DNA of 36,602 bases from Bacillota bacterium (GTDB lineage Bacteria > Bacillota > SHA-98 > Ch115): contig JABLXA010000023.1 of NCBI GenBank assembly GCA_013178415.1, positions 1 to 36,602 on the forward strand, read 5' to 3'. The notes under the pieces were generated by a model. It was not told the DNA's origin and did not search any database. It worked only from the letters and a program-made list of their open reading frames with translations. Shown piece by piece: positions 14,043 to 22,521 of this stretch. The first letter of the stretch is position 1; every line of letters starts with the position of its first letter. The translations under genes were made by a program, and so were the position numbers.

Positions 14043-15810
14043 GGAAGATGAGGCGTATCAACGCCCATTCGATCAAAAGCAATTTATTCGCCTTCTTCGC
14101 TATTTGATCCCGCACAGGATCAGGGTAGCGTATGTCATCGTCCTTGTTATAGTGGCAGGATTTGTAAACCAGGCGACACCATACTTGATGAAGATTGGAA
14201 TAGACACGTATATAAAGTCAATGGATCTGAGAGGCCTCAATCTATTGGCAGGACTTCTCTTGGCATGCAATGTCACCGGTTGGATTGCCGCTTATCTCAG
14301 GACCTATCTCATGGCCTATATAGGTCAGAATGTGTTATATACTATGCGGCAAGAACTCTTCACGCACATACAATGGCTTTCATTCAGGTTCTATGATTCG
14401 CGGCCCGCTGGCAAGATCATAGCTCGCATCACAGGCGATGTGGGAACTCTAAATGACCTTATCACAAATGGCATCATAAATATCGTGGCTGATTCCGTAA
14501 ACCTCGTCATAATAGTGATTGCGCTCCTTTCAATGCATGTCAAGCTGGCTCTTCTCTCCTTCTGTATCCTGCCATTTATGGCTATATGGGCTCTTCGCCT
14601 GAGGCCCAGGATCCGGCTCCTTTGGAGGATGGTGCGCGCCAGGATTTCGGCCATAAATGCGAATCTCAACGAGAGTATCCTGGGCATGAAGGTGACTCAG
14701 GCGTTTGTCAGAGAAGACCGCAATCTTGAGAACTTCAGAGACCTGCTCAAGAAGAACCTTGATACCTGGATGAAAGCAATATCCCTTAACGTAATTTTCG
14801 GTCCCGTGGTCGAGGTCATCGGCACCATTGGAACATGTGTCGTGATCTGGTATGGGGTAAGGGAAATAGCAAGCGGGCGAATGACGGTGGGCATGATAAT
14901 GGCATTCTTGAGTTACCTTGGAAGGTTCTGGGCGCCCGTTAGCACTCTCACTAACTTCTATGGTCAGGTACAGGCAGCAATGGCGTCATCAGAAAGGGTT
15001 TTTGAATTTCTGGATACCCGACCCGAGATAGAGGAGAAACCGGGCGCCGTTGCGCTCCCGCCAATCAAGGGGGCTGTCAATTTCGAGCATGTATCATTTG
15101 GCTACGAGCCGGGCCAGGTGGTATTAAAGGATTTTTCTCTTTCTGTGAGACCCGGCGAGACCATCGCCCTAGTAGGACCCACAGGGGCAGGCAAGACTTC
15201 CATAGTCAACCTTCTTAATCGCTTCTATGATCCAACTGAGGGGCGCATCACCATCGACGGGTATGATATTCGTGATGTCACTCTAAAATCCCTGAGAAGT
15301 CAGATCGGCATCGTGCTGCAGGACACGGTCCTCTTCTCTGGGAGCATCGAGGACAATATCCGCTATGGCAAGCTAGATGCTTCGATGGAGGAGATAGAAG
15401 AGGCAGCGCGCATCGCCAATATTCATGATTTCATAATGCAGCTTCCTCAGGGATATAAGACAGAGATCGAAGAACGGGGTTCCAAACTGTCAGTTGGTCA
15501 GAGACAGCTCCTTTCTCTGGCCAGGGCGGTGTTGGCAAATCCCAGGATACTTATCTTAGATGAGGCAACATCCAATATAGACGCGCGCACTGAGATGCTG
15601 CTGCAGGAGGCCATCGAGCGTGTTTTAAAAGGTAGGACCTCTTTTGTGATCGCTCACCGGCTCTCCACGATACGGAACGCGAACCGGATCGTGGTGATTG
15701 AAAATGGCCGGATCGCTCAGATGGGAACCCATGAGGAACTCATAAATACCCCCGGCATATATCGGGATCTATCTCTCTCCCAGGTTCGCGAGCAATCTCT
15801 GGCGGTTTAG
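14023..15810 (+). CDS. heterodimeric ABC exporter subunit, catalytic ATPase site
   Basis: This is the second half-transporter of the exporter. A polar, acidic N-terminus (EEDEAYQRPF) precedes six membrane helices (about 35-320) and the ATPase domain. Walker A is GPTGAGKTS (near 385) and Walker B LILDEATSN (near 510) with the catalytic Glu, while the signature is altered to LSVGQRQL (near 489). Combined with the upstream subunit, one composite site is complete (this Walker B plus that LSGGQ) and one is degenerate. The ATG at 14023 is five bases after GGAGGG inside the end of the previous gene, so the subunits are translationally coupled. The substrate cannot be inferred. No regulator sits next to the pair. 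Confidence 0.94.
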   Translation: MPRQIDEEDEAYQRPFDQKQFIRLLRYLIPHRIRVAYVIVLVIVAGFVNQATPYLMKIGIDTYIKSMDLRGLNLLAGLLLACNVTGWIAAYLRTYLMAYIGQNVLYTMRQELFTHIQWLSFRFYDSRPAGKIIARITGDVGTLNDLITNGIINIVADSVNLVIIVIALLSMHVKLALLSFCILPFMAIWALRLRPRIRLLWRMVRARISAINANLNESILGMKVTQAFVREDRNLENFRDLLKKNLDTWMKAISLNVIFGPVVEVIGTIGTCVVIWYGVREIASGRMTVGMIMAFLSYLGRFWAPVSTLTNFYGQVQAAMASSERVFEFLDTRPEIEEKPGAVALPPIKGAVNFEHVSFGYEPGQVVLKDFSLSVRPGETIALVGPTGAGKTSIVNLLNRFYDPTEGRITIDGYDIRDVTLKSLRSQIGIVLQDTVLFSGSIEDNIRYGKLDASMEEIEEAARIANIHDFIMQLPQGYKTEIEERGSKLSVGQRQLLSLARAVLANPRILILDEATSNIDARTEMLLQEAIERVLKGRTSFVIAHRLSTIRNANRIVVIENGRIAQMGTHEELINTPGIYRDLSLSQVREQSLAV

Positions 15811-15929
15811 GGTTGCCCCGGGTGGCGCTAGAACTGAGCCGCTGAGTCGATGGCTACTCGATTGCTTGCGAGCAGGAGCCTGGGGCATTCGAGGCGATTG
15901 GGCGATCAGCGATGAGGCGATTCGGGCTA

Positions 15930-15958
15930 TTGACTCATGGCAATATGCATGATACAAT
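15930..15958 (+). promoter_or_regulatory. promoter of tRNA-Glu
   Basis: TTGACT (15930-15935) and TACAAT (15953-15958) are spaced 17 bp apart, with the mature tRNA starting 28 bases after the second box. Confidence 0.75.
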
Positions 15959-15986
15959 GTTTTTGTCTCAAGGGTAGAGGAATTGT

Positions 15987-16062
15987 GGCCCCGTCGTCTA
16001 GTGGCCTAGGACATCGCCCTCTCAAGGCGGTGACACGGATTCGAATTCCGTCGGGGCCACCA
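15987..16062 (+). tRNA. tRNA-Glu (anticodon CTC)
   Basis: The 76-base gene folds as a cloverleaf. Acceptor strands GGCCCCG and CGGGGCC pair perfectly, the anticodon loop is CT-CTC-AA between CGCC and GGCG, and the T arm ACGGATTCGAATTCCGT has a normal TTCGAAT loop. The discriminator is A and the CCA end (16060-16062) is encoded, as is common in Bacillota. It reads GAG codons. A consensus promoter stands 28 bases upstream. No second tRNA is adjacent. Confidence 0.95.
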
Positions 16063-16206
16063 TTTTTGTGTACACGGGCGCTATTTTCAAGGCCGCCCCG
16101 CATTGCCTGGCGTTGAGGAATAGCATTTCGTCCCTTGCCTATGGTATGATATTGGTGGCGTGTTTATTGGCTGTCTCATCTTTGATTCTGCAGGGGGCGA
16201 TCTAAA

Positions 16207-17274
16207 ATGGATGCATCTTGCGCAATTTACCTGCAGGGGAGGAGGCGCCTCGCTGGAAGCCCGAAAAATGCTACCAGGTATCGACGGGGGCCTACCAGAT
16301 ACGCTTTTTGCATCACCTTCCTACTCCTTATCCTGCTATCCCTCGTTGACTGCTCCATTGTTCTTGGATGGAATGGGCATGAGACAATTACGCTCTACGC
16401 CCTGCGTAATGTGCCCGAGCTCTCCAGATTTTCGCGGATCATGCCAAAATCGTATAGCTATGAAGATATAGACAAAGACAAGTATAACCCGAAGTTTGAG
16501 ATCAAGTATGTCGCTGGAGAGGGAATGGGCCCTCTATCCGCGCTGCAGATCCTTACGAGTTATGCTTCTGAGCCTGACTGGGATCTGGATACCGGTCTCA
16601 GCATCCACCCTCTTCAGGCGTTGACCGGTGGCAGCCAGGGCTGGCGCCATCAGCGTTATCTGTTGTTTAACGGGCTCGTAAGGGTAGGAGCTGCGCCCCA
16701 GCGTGCCGCTCATTTCTATGAACTCTCGCTAGAAGCTTACAAACGCGGCGATTTCTACTGGGCATTTCGCTTTCTGGCGCGTGCGCTGCACTATGTTCAA
16801 GACTGTGGCCAGCCGCTTCATTCACTTCCTATCCCGGAGCGAGATTTGATATCGCGGTACAAACTGAATATGGAACGCGTACAGAATATAGGGAAGAACG
16901 TTCATTATAATCTAGAAGCATTTATTCGCTATCACCTGAACTCAAGGACGCCTAAGCTTATGCAGGCCATCGAGGGTAAGAATTATCCTGAGATAGACGA
17001 TGTAAGACAGGCCGCGTCAGAACTGAATGAGATTGCGCGGGGTTACGCCGAGAGACAATACCGCCTGACGATTGAGATTTGGCCCCGACTTGAGGAAAAC
17101 CGGGAGATCAATCTCGGATGGGGCGATTTCACTGGGGCCGGGCCAAAGGAAAAGGTAGATGACCTCCTGGACATCGTAGCGAAGACGCTGCAAGAAACGG
17201 CCTACTATTCACGTGGCCTTATCTACAAGTTCTTTCATGACATAAGTCAGGTTGGTCAAGGGCCATCTGTTTAA
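16207..17274 (+). CDS. secreted or membrane-anchored phospholipase C/S1-P1 nuclease-fold protein
   Basis: The 355-residue protein begins with about 30 residues rich in basic amino acids, then one hydrophobic stretch (FLLLILLSLVDCSIVLG) and WNGHETI. The stretch looks like an unusually long signal peptide or a membrane anchor. A Trp-x-x-x-His close after such a segment and the later motif ALHYVQDCGQPLHS (about residue 195-208) are hallmarks of the zinc-dependent phospholipase C / S1-P1 nuclease fold, in which Trp1, several His and Asp bind three zinc ions. Similar proteins in Clostridia are often annotated only as hypothetical or PLC-like. The ATG at 16207 follows AGGGGGCG. The fucosidase gene starts 46 bases downstream, so the two may be co-transcribed. 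Fold is fairly sure, substrate unknown. Confidence 0.72.
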   Translation: MDASCAIYLQGRRRLAGSPKNATRYRRGPTRYAFCITFLLLILLSLVDCSIVLGWNGHETITLYALRNVPELSRFSRIMPKSYSYEDIDKDKYNPKFEIKYVAGEGMGPLSALQILTSYASEPDWDLDTGLSIHPLQALTGGSQGWRHQRYLLFNGLVRVGAAPQRAAHFYELSLEAYKRGDFYWAFRFLARALHYVQDCGQPLHSLPIPERDLISRYKLNMERVQNIGKNVHYNLEAFIRYHLNSRTPKLMQAIEGKNYPEIDDVRQAASELNEIARGYAERQYRLTIEIWPRLEENREINLGWGDFTGAGPKEKVDDLLDIVAKTLQETAYYSRGLIYKFFHDISQVGQGPSV

Positions 17275-17320
17275 CAGGTTATTCAAGGTTTCTCAGCCTA
17301 GTAAGGAGGGAGAGAAAGAC

Positions 17321-18529
17321 ATGGAAGATAGGGAGCGAGAGCGACGGCTGAAATGGTTTCGAGAGGCGCGGTTTGGCATGTTCATCCATTGGGGCCTATA
17401 TTCCCAGTTGGGGCGTCACGAATGGGTGATGAATCGGGAACGGATTCCAATTGAAGAATATGAGAAGTTGGCTTCAACGTGGAAGCCGAAGCCAAATGCT
17501 GCGCGAGACTGGGCGAGGCTCGCGAAGCAGGCCGGTATGCGGTATATGGTGATGACTACCAAGCATCATGAAGGATTCTGCCTTTTCGACTCAAAGCTCA
17601 CCGACTACAATGCAGCAAAATGCGGCCCTGGCAGGGATCTGGTGGCCGAATTTGTTGAAGCAGCAAGGGCCGAGGGACTGAGAGTAGGGTTCTATTATTC
17701 TCTCATGGACTGGCATCATCCTGATGGAGCTAGATGCAAGAAAGATGAAGCTGCGCGACGCCGCTTCGTGGATTACATACATGGTCAGGTACGGGAACTT
17801 TGCACAAATTATGGAAAGATAGATGTTATGTGGTATGATGTTGCCTGGCCTCTCGATGCCGAGGAATGGGAATCAGCAAAGATGAATTCCATGGTGCGCC
17901 AACTGCAGCCAGACATTGTGATTAATAACCGCTCTAAATTGCCAGAGGACTTTGACACCCCAGAGCAGCATATAACCCCATCCAAGGGCGATCGAGCCTG
18001 GGAGTCATGCATGACTTTCAATGATAGCTGGGGCTACACGCCCATTGATAAGAATTATAAAAGCGCCTGGCACGTGGTTTCTATGCTTCGCCAGGTGGCC
18101 GCAGGTGGCGGAAATCTCCTTCTCAACATTGGTCCGGGGCCGGATGGGAGTGTCCCCGAAATCTGTGAAAGAGAACTTCTCAAGGTAGGAGAATGGTTGC
18201 GAAAATATGGCCCTGCTGTCTACGAGGCGACTGACCCGATGGAACAGGAGTGGATGATAACCGGCGCATTTACCCGTAAAGGTGACACTCTTTATTTCCA
18301 TTGTAATCGTTGGCCAGGCAAGGAGTTGGCTATTGGCGGCCTGGTATGCAAGGTGCTCAAAGCGAGGTTTATGAATGGCCCGGAGATTGAGTTCACTCAG
18401 GCGCGCGATAGGCTTGTCCTGCGCGGATTGCCGGAGGAGCCGCTAGATCCATTGGCCACCGTGATAGAGTTGGAGGTGGAAGGTCCGCCCCGCCAGGTAC
18501 TAGGTCCGGGCTGTGTGCTGCTAGAATAG
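17321..18529 (+). CDS. alpha-L-fucosidase, glycoside hydrolase family 29
   Basis: This retaining glycosidase removes alpha-L-fucose from glycans. The 402-residue protein has the family landmarks: RFGMFIHWGLYS at the N-terminus, MVMTTKHHEGFCLFDS (about 68-83), GFYYSLMDWHHP, and the nucleophile Asp173 in IDVMWYDVAW. GGGNLLLNIGPGPDGS follows near 265. A small C-terminal beta domain completes it. No signal peptide is visible, so it probably acts in the cytoplasm on imported oligosaccharides. I chose the ATG at 17321 because AAGGAGGG lies ten bases before it; the open frame extends 23 codons further upstream into the previous gene. No sugar transporter or other glycosidase lies nearby, so its role in a pathway is not evident here. 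Confidence 0.93.
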   Translation: MEDRERERRLKWFREARFGMFIHWGLYSQLGRHEWVMNRERIPIEEYEKLASTWKPKPNAARDWARLAKQAGMRYMVMTTKHHEGFCLFDSKLTDYNAAKCGPGRDLVAEFVEAARAEGLRVGFYYSLMDWHHPDGARCKKDEAARRRFVDYIHGQVRELCTNYGKIDVMWYDVAWPLDAEEWESAKMNSMVRQLQPDIVINNRSKLPEDFDTPEQHITPSKGDRAWESCMTFNDSWGYTPIDKNYKSAWHVVSMLRQVAAGGGNLLLNIGPGPDGSVPEICERELLKVGEWLRKYGPAVYEATDPMEQEWMITGAFTRKGDTLYFHCNRWPGKELAIGGLVCKVLKARFMNGPEIEFTQARDRLVLRGLPEEPLDPLATVIELEVEGPPRQVLGPGCVLLE

Positions 18530-18613
18530 GGAGGGATCCGTTTTTGCTCCGGCCCCCACGCAACATGTAAGGAATATGGAAGCTGGCGCCGGCATGATGA
18601 GATTATCGAGAAA

Positions 18614-19183
18614 TCACCTGAAAGGATGTGATACCTCGGATATTTCCAGGTTAATGAGGTACTGTTTGAGTTCCAACCCTCCTCCATATCCAGTGAGGGA
18701 TCCATCCTTACCCACCACCCGGTGGCAGGGCACGATAATGGGGACAGGGTTTGCGGCATTGGCGGCGCCCACGGCTCTAACCGCCCTTGGGCTGCCGATT
18801 TCGCTGGCGACCCGCGCATAGGAGGCGGTAGAGCCATATGGTATCTGCCTTACGTACTCCCAAACCCTGCGCTGAAAGGCGGTTCCCCTCAGATCAAGGG
18901 GCACTGAGAAAAGGGTGAGTTTATGGGACAGGTATGAACGGATTTCATACTCAGCACGTGAATTGTGATCCTGCGGGGCGCCTTGCAGTCTATGCTTCGG
19001 CTGTTGTATGATGTTCTTCGGTCCGAAGATCTTATATAACCATGTGAAAAAACTCTCCTGCGGTTCAGTCGGCAGCAGCAATCGAACGACCCCGGCATCG
19101 GTAGATGCCACAAAGAATACCCCAAGCGGAGTTTCGAATGCGGTATATATGGCTACATTTCGAGATTGCGACCCAGTATTCAT
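18614..19183 (-). CDS. ogt: methylated-DNA-protein cysteine methyltransferase
   Basis: This suicide repair protein transfers the methyl group from O6-methylguanine in DNA to its own cysteine. The C-terminal domain holds the active motif VPCHRVVGKDG with nucleophile Cys153, preceded by the helix-turn-helix with RVASEIGSPRAVRAVG. The N-terminal ribonuclease-H-like domain (about 10-90) is present but weakly conserved and contains extra residues around 45-75. The ATG at 19183 follows a GGGGG site by seven bases and gives 189 residues; the open frame continues 64 codons further upstream without family similarity. It converges with the fucosidase gene, 84 bases away, and is divergent from arsR. Confidence 0.92.
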   Translation of the reverse strand: MNTGSQSRNVAIYTAFETPLGVFFVASTDAGVVRLLLPTEPQESFFTWLYKIFGPKNIIQQPKHRLQGAPQDHNSRAEYEIRSYLSHKLTLFSVPLDLRGTAFQRRVWEYVRQIPYGSTASYARVASEIGSPRAVRAVGAANAANPVPIIVPCHRVVGKDGSLTGYGGGLELKQYLINLEISEVSHPFR

Positions 19184-19364
19184 ATAGATTCCCCCTCTCT
19201 GCCTTCCATTCCCACTATTCTCCATAGATTTTATTTTTACCTTCACCCAAAAGGATGATTTTTGGGGGTACGCGTGGTGACATGCTGACCGAGACCGAGT
19301 CATGACTACGAATGCTGCATTCAAATGTCGCCCCAAAATGTCGATGCCGCCGAGAGATGTTACA

Positions 19365-19407
19365 TTGACATTCATTCATATATCCTAATATAATGATTGA
19401 TGGATGT
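19365..19407 (+). promoter_or_regulatory. arsR promoter with imperfect dyad
   Basis: TTGACA (19365-19370) and TATAAT (19389-19394) are 18 bp apart, a near-perfect sigma-A promoter. An imperfect inverted repeat, ACATTCATTCATA (from 19368) against the reverse complement of TGATTGATGGATGT, brackets the -10 box. An ArsR-family dimer bound there would block transcription, so autorepression of arsR and the downstream sulfur-transfer gene is likely. Confidence 0.75.
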
Positions 19408-19419
19408 TTGGAGGTAGCC

Positions 19420-19719
19420 ATGATGGAAAATATACGCAGAGATTACGAAAGGGCACGGGAGGGCGCGGATCTACTAAAAGTCCTCGCGCACCCTGTCCGG
19501 CTGTGCATAGTAAGAGGCCTTCTCGCAACAGGCGAATGTAATGTAAAAAAGATGCAGGAATGTCTCGATTCCCCGCAATCCACTATTTCTCAACATCTAG
19601 GGAAACTACGTGCTGCAGGGATACTTGAAGGACGAAGGGCCGGGGTTGAAATATATTACCGGCTCATAAGCGAGGACGCAAGGAAGGTTGTAGAGGCCTT
19701 GTTTGACGGAGATCATTAA
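19420..19719 (+). CDS. ArsR-family transcriptional repressor, candidate persulfide or redox sensor
   Basis: This 99-residue winged-helix protein has LLKVLAHPVRLCIVRGLL in helix 1-2 and SPQSTISQHLGKLRAAGILEGRR as the recognition helix and wing. Cysteines are at 29, 40 and 48. The ArsR metal motif CxC is absent; C40 and C48, seven residues apart, lie just before the recognition helix and could sense thiols or a metal. Given that the next gene is a sulfur-trafficking fusion, persulfide sensing in the manner of SqrR/BigR is a reasonable guess, but the cysteine positions do not obviously match those proteins. The ATG at 19420, five bases after GGAGG, is the right start because an upstream in-frame ATG lies inside the promoter. 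Confidence 0.88.
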   Translation: MMENIRRDYERAREGADLLKVLAHPVRLCIVRGLLATGECNVKKMQECLDSPQSTISQHLGKLRAAGILEGRRAGVEIYYRLISEDARKVVEALFDGDH

Positions 19720-19747
19720 GTATAAAGGCAAGTATAAAAAAGGGCTG

Positions 19748-22399
19748 GTGAATTTCGTGGCTAGAAAAGTTCTTATAGTTGGTGGGGTCGCAGGTGGGGC
19801 GAGCGCTGCAGCTCGGCTGCGAAGACTCGATGAACAAGCGGAGATCATCATATTTGAACGAGGGGAGTATATTTCATACGCTAACTGCGGTCTTCCATAT
19901 TACATTGGCGGGATCATCAAGGAGCGCAAGAACCTCCTCGTGCAGACGCCCGAGACTATGAAGGCCCGATTCAACATTGACATAAGGACTCAAAATGAGG
20001 TAGTAAAGATCGATAGGGGGAAAAAGCAGGTCCTGGTCAGGGATCTCAAATCTGGGAAAGAGTATTCTGAGACTTATGACACGCTCATATTATCGCCAGG
20101 GGCCAGGCCAATCAGACCCAAATTTCCGGGCATCGAACTCCCTAACATTTTCACCCTCAGGGATATACCAGATACGGACCACCTCAAGGAATTCATAGAT
20201 CTCAGAAGACCACAAGCCGCTGTAGTCGTGGGGGGCGGTTTCATAGGCCTTGAGATGGCCGAGGGCATTCACGCGAGAGGAGTAGCTGTATCGATAGTTG
20301 AGATGGCGCCCCAGGTGATGGATCCGCTCGATCCGGAGATGGCTGCCATTGTTCACAATCACCTCCGAGAAAAGGGGGTGAACCTATTCCTGGGAGATGG
20401 CGTGGAAGGCTTCTATCAGGATGATCGCAGCACAAAACCGGCTGATAGGGCTGGGGCCAATGGAGTTCCAGGCGCTGCGGATGCCGACGCCGGTATCGCT
20501 CATAAGACAATGGTCAGACTTTGCAGCGGACGGCAGATCGAGGCTGATATGGTGCTCCTGGCCATCGGAGTCAGGCCGGATATCTCGCTGGCGAAAGATG
20601 CGGGCCTTTCCATAGGGGAACGCGGTGGCATCGTGGTAAATGAGTATCTCCAGACCTCCGATCCGGATATTTATGCCATAGGAGACGCGATAGAAGTCAT
20701 TGACTTCGTGACTGGAAGAAGGATGCCGGTCCCCCTGGCAGGTCCGGCCAACAAACAGGGACGTATTGCGGCTGACAATATTTGTGGGAGAAGACAAAAA
20801 TACTCCGGAACGCAGGGAACGGCTATAGTCAAGGTCTTCGATCTCACTGTGGCGACAACGGGCAGCAATGAAAAAACCTTGAGAAAGCTGAACCAGCCTT
20901 GTGCAAGCATCATTATTCACCCTGCTTCACACGCCAGCTACTACCCTGGCAGCATTCCCATGTCACTGAAGGTGGTCTTCTCACCTGACGGCAAGCTCCT
21001 CGGGGCGCAGGCGGTAGGGCGTGAAGGTGTAGACAAGAGGATCGACGTGCTGGCCACCGCGATACGCTTTGGCAAGAGCGTCTTCGACCTCCAGGAGCTT
21101 GAACTTGCCTATGCGCCACCTTATTCCTCTGCAAAAGACCCCGTAAACATGGCGGGATATGTTGCGGGCAATGTGGTGAATGGGGATGTAGAGGTTGCAA
21201 GCTGGGATGCGATCGCGTCAATAGATAGGGAAAAAACCGTTCTCCTCGATGTGAGGGAGCCTTTCGAATGCCAGATGGGGGTCATCGAGGGGTCCATCAA
21301 CATACCACTTGGGCAACTCCGTGGGAGATTGCAGGAAATCCCCAGAGGAAAGGATATCGTCGTATATTGTCAGGTGGGGCTTAGAGCCTATATCGCATGC
21401 AGGATCCTCATGCAGCATGGATTCGAAAATGTGAAGAATCTAAGTGGCGGGTGGAGAACATATAGCGCAGTAATGAAGGATCAGAAAGCGCGCAAGGAGC
21501 AGTGGGCAAATAGAAAGCTTTCGTGTGACGACGCCTATGAAAAGGCGGGCGATAGAGGCTCCGGTAAAACAGAGGATGATTCAGACAGAACGGGTGATGG
21601 TCTCTATAGCGCGAATGGCGGGGCGGACGCGTCCGGGCGCGGCGATGGCGGCATTCCACAATCTGGTAAGATAGTCACAATTGATGCCTGCGGGCTTGCA
21701 TGTCCCGGTCCCATCATGCAGACATATACAGCCATGAAGGAGCTTTCGAACGGGGATATACTCGAGGTTCACGCTACTGACCCGGGATTCTTGAATGACA
21801 TAGATGCCTGGTGCAAACAGACAGGAAACAGACTCATAGCCACCAGCGAGAACCCAAGAGGGTTTGTGGTCCGCATACAGAAGGGGCATGGGGATGCCAG
21901 GCCGGGGGCGGAGATACCTGCGGCAGAGAAGAATGATAAGACCATCATCGTTTTCAGCGGTGATCTGGATAAGGCTATCGCATCTTTCGTCATCGCGAAT
22001 GGCGCTGCCGCTATGGGGCGGAAGGTGACGATGTTCTTTACCTTCTGGGGCCTCAACATTCTGCGGAAAGAGAAAGGGGTGCCTGTGGCCAAGGGATTCA
22101 TGGACAGGATGTTCGGTCTCATGATGCCGCGGGGCAGCAAGCGCCTCGGGTTGTCGAAGATGAACATGTTGGGCATAGGACCTAAGCTCATACGGGACAC
22201 AATGGAAAGAAAGAACATAGCCTCCCTTGAAGAGTTGATGGCCCAGGCCAGGCGGGCGGGTGTAAGGCTTATAGCTTGCCAGATGACTATGGACGTTATG
22301 GGCATTAAGAAGGAAGAACTCATCGATGGCGTTGAAATTGGGGGAGTGGCGACATATCTGAATGCGGCAGAGAATTCTAATCTGAATCTCTTTATATAG
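19748..22399 (+). CDS. CoA-disulfide reductase/persulfide reductase fused to rhodanese, TusA and DsrE domains
   Basis: The 883-residue protein has four domains. Residues 1-455 are a FAD/NAD(P)H disulfide reductase of the CoA-disulfide reductase class, with VGGVAGGASAAAR for FAD and the redox cysteine in SYANCGLPYYIGG (about Cys47). Residues 480-575 are a rhodanese with LLDVREPFE and the active cysteine in VVYCQVGLR (about 539). A disordered linker rich in Gly, Asp and Lys follows. Residues 640-712 are TusA with CGLACPGP (Cys about 651). Residues 729-883 are a DsrE/DsrF-like domain with its cysteine in LIACQMTMDVMG (about 843). All four sulfur-carrying cysteines are present. The likely job is reducing or relaying persulfide sulfur in the cytoplasm. 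A GTG at 19748 or 19757 starts it, just after the arsR stop. Residues about 225-245 form an unusual Ala/Gly/Asp-rich loop. Confidence 0.93.
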   Translation: MNFVARKVLIVGGVAGGASAAARLRRLDEQAEIIIFERGEYISYANCGLPYYIGGIIKERKNLLVQTPETMKARFNIDIRTQNEVVKIDRGKKQVLVRDLKSGKEYSETYDTLILSPGARPIRPKFPGIELPNIFTLRDIPDTDHLKEFIDLRRPQAAVVVGGGFIGLEMAEGIHARGVAVSIVEMAPQVMDPLDPEMAAIVHNHLREKGVNLFLGDGVEGFYQDDRSTKPADRAGANGVPGAADADAGIAHKTMVRLCSGRQIEADMVLLAIGVRPDISLAKDAGLSIGERGGIVVNEYLQTSDPDIYAIGDAIEVIDFVTGRRMPVPLAGPANKQGRIAADNICGRRQKYSGTQGTAIVKVFDLTVATTGSNEKTLRKLNQPCASIIIHPASHASYYPGSIPMSLKVVFSPDGKLLGAQAVGREGVDKRIDVLATAIRFGKSVFDLQELELAYAPPYSSAKDPVNMAGYVAGNVVNGDVEVASWDAIASIDREKTVLLDVREPFECQMGVIEGSINIPLGQLRGRLQEIPRGKDIVVYCQVGLRAYIACRILMQHGFENVKNLSGGWRTYSAVMKDQKARKEQWANRKLSCDDAYEKAGDRGSGKTEDDSDRTGDGLYSANGGADASGRGDGGIPQSGKIVTIDACGLACPGPIMQTYTAMKELSNGDILEVHATDPGFLNDIDAWCKQTGNRLIATSENPRGFVVRIQKGHGDARPGAEIPAAEKNDKTIIVFSGDLDKAIASFVIANGAAAMGRKVTMFFTFWGLNILRKEKGVPVAKGFMDRMFGLMMPRGSKRLGLSKMNMLGIGPKLIRDTMERKNIASLEELMAQARRAGVRLIACQMTMDVMGIKKEELIDGVEIGGVATYLNAAENSNLNLFI

Positions 22400-22407
22400 A
22401 CAATAGA

Positions 22408-22456
22408 GGATCATACCCGGGGAGGACTGGAGGGGCCCCGTCCCCGGGTATGATCC
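22408..22456. terminator. 16-bp perfect hairpin between convergent genes
   Basis: The arms 22408-22423 and 22441-22456 are exact reverse complements (GGATCATACCCGGGGA), with a 17-base loop that itself contains GGGGCCCC. It starts nine bases after the sulfur-transfer gene stop and lies 66 bases from the end of the convergent rubredoxin-domain gene. No clear U tract follows on either strand, so a bidirectional terminator or mRNA 3'-end stabiliser is the likely role. Confidence 0.7.
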
Positions 22457-22521
22457 TTACCTCGCCCAACTGGCTATAGAAGGTCCCCTGGTTCAGTCAG
22501 GAGGGTAATGTGCCTTCCCTC

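Noticed and set aside
18576-18907. Plus-strand frames opposite ogt
   Set aside because: They are shadows of the methyltransferase gene, whose active-site motif is unmistakable.
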